A stretch of DNA of 64,000 bases from an uncultured Oribacterium sp. (GTDB lineage: Bacteria > Bacillota > Clostridia > Lachnospirales > Lachnospiraceae), in assembly GCA_946413525.1 (NCBI GenBank), contig CAMKKZ010000001.1:62001-126000 (forward strand), read 5' to 3'. A program made the position numbers and the translations under genes. Positions 62,460 to 64,000 of this stretch are shown piece after piece. The notes beneath the pieces were generated by a model, which saw nothing but the letters and a program-made list of their open reading frames with translations, did no database searches and was not told where the DNA came from. Numbering within the stretch: the first letter of the stretch is position 1; each line of letters starts with the position of its first letter.

Positions 62460-62705
62460 TCAATAATGGCCTCCAACCATGATCATTGATTTTTTAATCT
62501 AATTATTATCTATTCTTATCTATTCTTATATTCTATAAGCAATTGTTAATTAATATAATTAATAAATAATTGTTATCAATTAAAATAACGCTTTTTTTAC
62601 ACTGTCTCTTGTACAGCTATGCAGGATGTGAAAAAATGCCACCGCGCGGGCAGCCGCGAATTTTGCGGCTAAAAGTATTTAACAGGGCTGGCAACAAGAA
62701 AAATA
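62460..62705. other. A/T-rich spacer between tig and clpP
   Basis: The 246 bp contain a hairpin AGCCGC...GCGGCT at 62652-62670 after tig, with a T6 run further down, as a weak terminator candidate. A very A/T-rich stretch (62490-62590) with the direct repeat TATTCTTATC follows. The clpP promoter probably lies in this stretch, but several -10-like sequences prevent a single choice. Confidence 0.4.
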
Positions 62706-64000
62706 TCACGCAGAGGCAGCAGGATCGACAAGGTCTGCTTCTGATACGAGAAAATCGATTGTTTCCTGGATCTCAAGTTCCCTCTTTACCGATTTTCTTT
62801 GCGAATCAGTTACTGTCTTCATGAAGTCTTCAAGCTTCATCTTGTACTGGTCAGCAATTCTTCTTAACTCTGCATCTACCCTATCTTCTGAAACTTCAAT
62901 GCCCTCGGCTTTTTGAATTGCATCCAGAACAAGAGAGGTCCTTATATTATGCTCCGCCTGTGGCTTCATATCCTTTCTGAGATCCTCAACCGTCTTTCCC
63001 ATCATTTTCAAATATTCATCAAAGGGAATTCCCTGCTGAGCAAGCTGCATCCGATAATTACTTATCATATCTTCGACCTGACTATCCAGCATGGCATCGG
63101 GTATTTCCATTTCCGCGTTTTCAACCGCCTTGTTAATCACCTTGTTTTCATTCTGCGTGGTGGCAGCTTTTTCTTTTTCCGCAAGAATCCCCTTTCTTAA
63201 ATCCTCCTTGTATTCGTCCAATGTGGAAAATTCCGAAACATCCGAGGCAAAATCGTCATCCGCTTCAGGTATCTGCTTTTCCTTCACATTCTTGACTACG
63301 ACATGGAAAACGGCATCCTTTCCGGCTACTTCTTTTGCGCCGTAATCACTGGGGAACGTCACCTTCACATCCGTCTCGCCCCCGGACGGGACTCCGACAA
63401 GCTGATCTTCAAAACCGGGGATGAAAGTCCCGGAACCAATCGTCAGGGGATAATCCTCACCGTTCCCTCCGGCAAATTCCACCCCGTCTATAGTCCCTTT
63501 GAAGTCAATTGTTGCAATATCTCCCTGTCGAACTTCCCTTTCCACTTCCACGATACGGGCATTTTTTTCCAGTTCATCGCGGAGCTTGTCCTCGATGTCT
63601 TCATCGGATACGGAGATCTCGGTCCTTTCCACTGTAATCCCCTTATATTCTCCAAGGGTGACCTCAGGACGCACGGCAACTAGAGCCGTATATACCAAAT
63701 CTTTGCCTTTTTCCAAAGTCTCAACTCCAATCTCTGGTCTGGAAACAATGAAAAGATCAGATTCCTTGACGGCATCGGGGTAAGTGGCCTCTATTATTTC
63801 ATTGAAAGCATCCTCATAAAAAATCTGAGGCCCGTATATTTTTTCAATCACAGCAAGGGGGGCTTTCCCTTTGCGAAATCCCGGCAGGCGGAAGCTGCCT
63901 CGTTTTTTTCGATATACAGATTGAATGGCATCATCGAATCGGGCCGCTTCGACTGTAATCGTCAGCTTCGCCATATTTTTTTCCATATTTTCAACTTTCA
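62706..64000 (-). CDS. tig: Trigger factor (5' end at or beyond the window edge)
   Basis: The ribosome-associated chaperone begins in the window as KVENMEKNMAKLTITVEAARF, matching the usual trigger-factor start, with the GFRKGKAP ribosome-binding signature. A PPIase (FKBP-like) domain and a C-terminal helical chaperone domain ending in SEADLVDPAASA follow. In-frame codons run to the last base of the window, and the true start is probably right at the edge. Trigger factor upstream of clpP and clpX is typical. Confidence 0.95.
   Translation of the reverse strand, partial: KVENMEKNMAKLTITVEAARFDDAIQSVYRKKRGSFRLPGFRKGKAPLAVIEKIYGPQIFYEDAFNEIIEATYPDAVKESDLFIVSRPEIGVETLEKGKDLVYTALVAVRPEVTLGEYKGITVERTEISVSDEDIEDKLRDELEKNARIVEVEREVRQGDIATIDFKGTIDGVEFAGGNGEDYPLTIGSGTFIPGFEDQLVGVPSGGETDVKVTFPSDYGAKEVAGKDAVFHVVVKNVKEKQIPEADDDFASDVSEFSTLDEYKEDLRKGILAEKEKAATTQNENKVINKAVENAEMEIPDAMLDSQVEDMISNYRMQLAQQGIPFDEYLKMMGKTVEDLRKDMKPQAEHNIRTSLVLDAIQKAEGIEVSEDRVDAELRRIADQYKMKLEDFMKTVTDSQRKSVKRELEIQETIDFLVSEADLVDPAASA

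Overview
The window reads as a chromosomal segment of an anaerobic, motile member of the Clostridia, most probably Lachnospiraceae. The evidence is the gene content: Firmicutes-type MutS/MutL, a CdaA/CdaR cyclic di-AMP module, a sodium-pumping decarboxylase operon, a desulfoferrodoxin, a DUF6465 protein, a SpoVB/MurJ-like flippase, chemotaxis and flagellar genes, and a secreted GH5 glucanase. Family and gene names come from recognising motifs by eye; no database was searched. Most genes lie on the minus strand. There is no rRNA, transposase, phage gene or CRISPR array.

Layout on the minus strand, reading from high to low coordinates. Proteostasis comes first: trigger factor (cut by the right edge), clpP, clpX and the GTPase engB. 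Next are thrS, which lacks the usual TGS domain, infC-rpmI-rplT with a leader terminator, and tRNA-Leu(CAG). Divergent promoters near 55.4 kb drive a small-exporter gene on the plus strand. On the minus strand they drive an operon of a 51-residue protein, a TPR membrane protein, two further membrane proteins, cdaA and cdaR. Below this lie an oligosaccharide polymerase, a DUF6465 gene and an RsmF-like rRNA methyltransferase carrying two in-frame 23-residue repeats. A five-gene Na+-pump/transcarboxylase operon (45.1-39.5 kb) follows. Then come an SH3/glucosaminidase, a cohesin-domain membrane protein, clpC, radA, tRNA-Trp and a GH5 enzyme.

The middle (18-30 kb) is the motility block. It has a large transmembrane chemoreceptor, a lone flgB, a plus-strand cheA-cheW-cheR-cheB operon with a likely sigma-D promoter, a membrane-anchored C39-like peptidase and a very short soluble chemoreceptor. 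An HD hydrolase and a desulfoferrodoxin follow. From 18.3 kb to the left edge run rpsU, phoH, ybeY, a flippase, two FAD flavoproteins, miaB, mutS, mutL, miaA, a PLP lyase, and then radC-mreC-mreD-mrdA without mreB.

The most unusual feature is a set of short structured repeats. Family A is about 135 bp with four hairpins, is tandem at 45.3 kb, and recurs at 49.5 and 56.1 kb. Family B is a 135-bp MITE-like element at 13.3 and 35.8 kb with relatives at 49.5 and 57.9 kb, and it supplies or abuts stop codons. Family C is a hairpin of about 25 bp directly upstream of the Shine-Dalgarno of clpC, radA and the DUF6465 gene, twice preceded by a tiny leader ORF. A related 69-bp unit is tandemly inserted in frame in the rsmF-like gene. 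Together with the conserved-looking operon next to cdaA, these are the best candidates for undescribed biology here.
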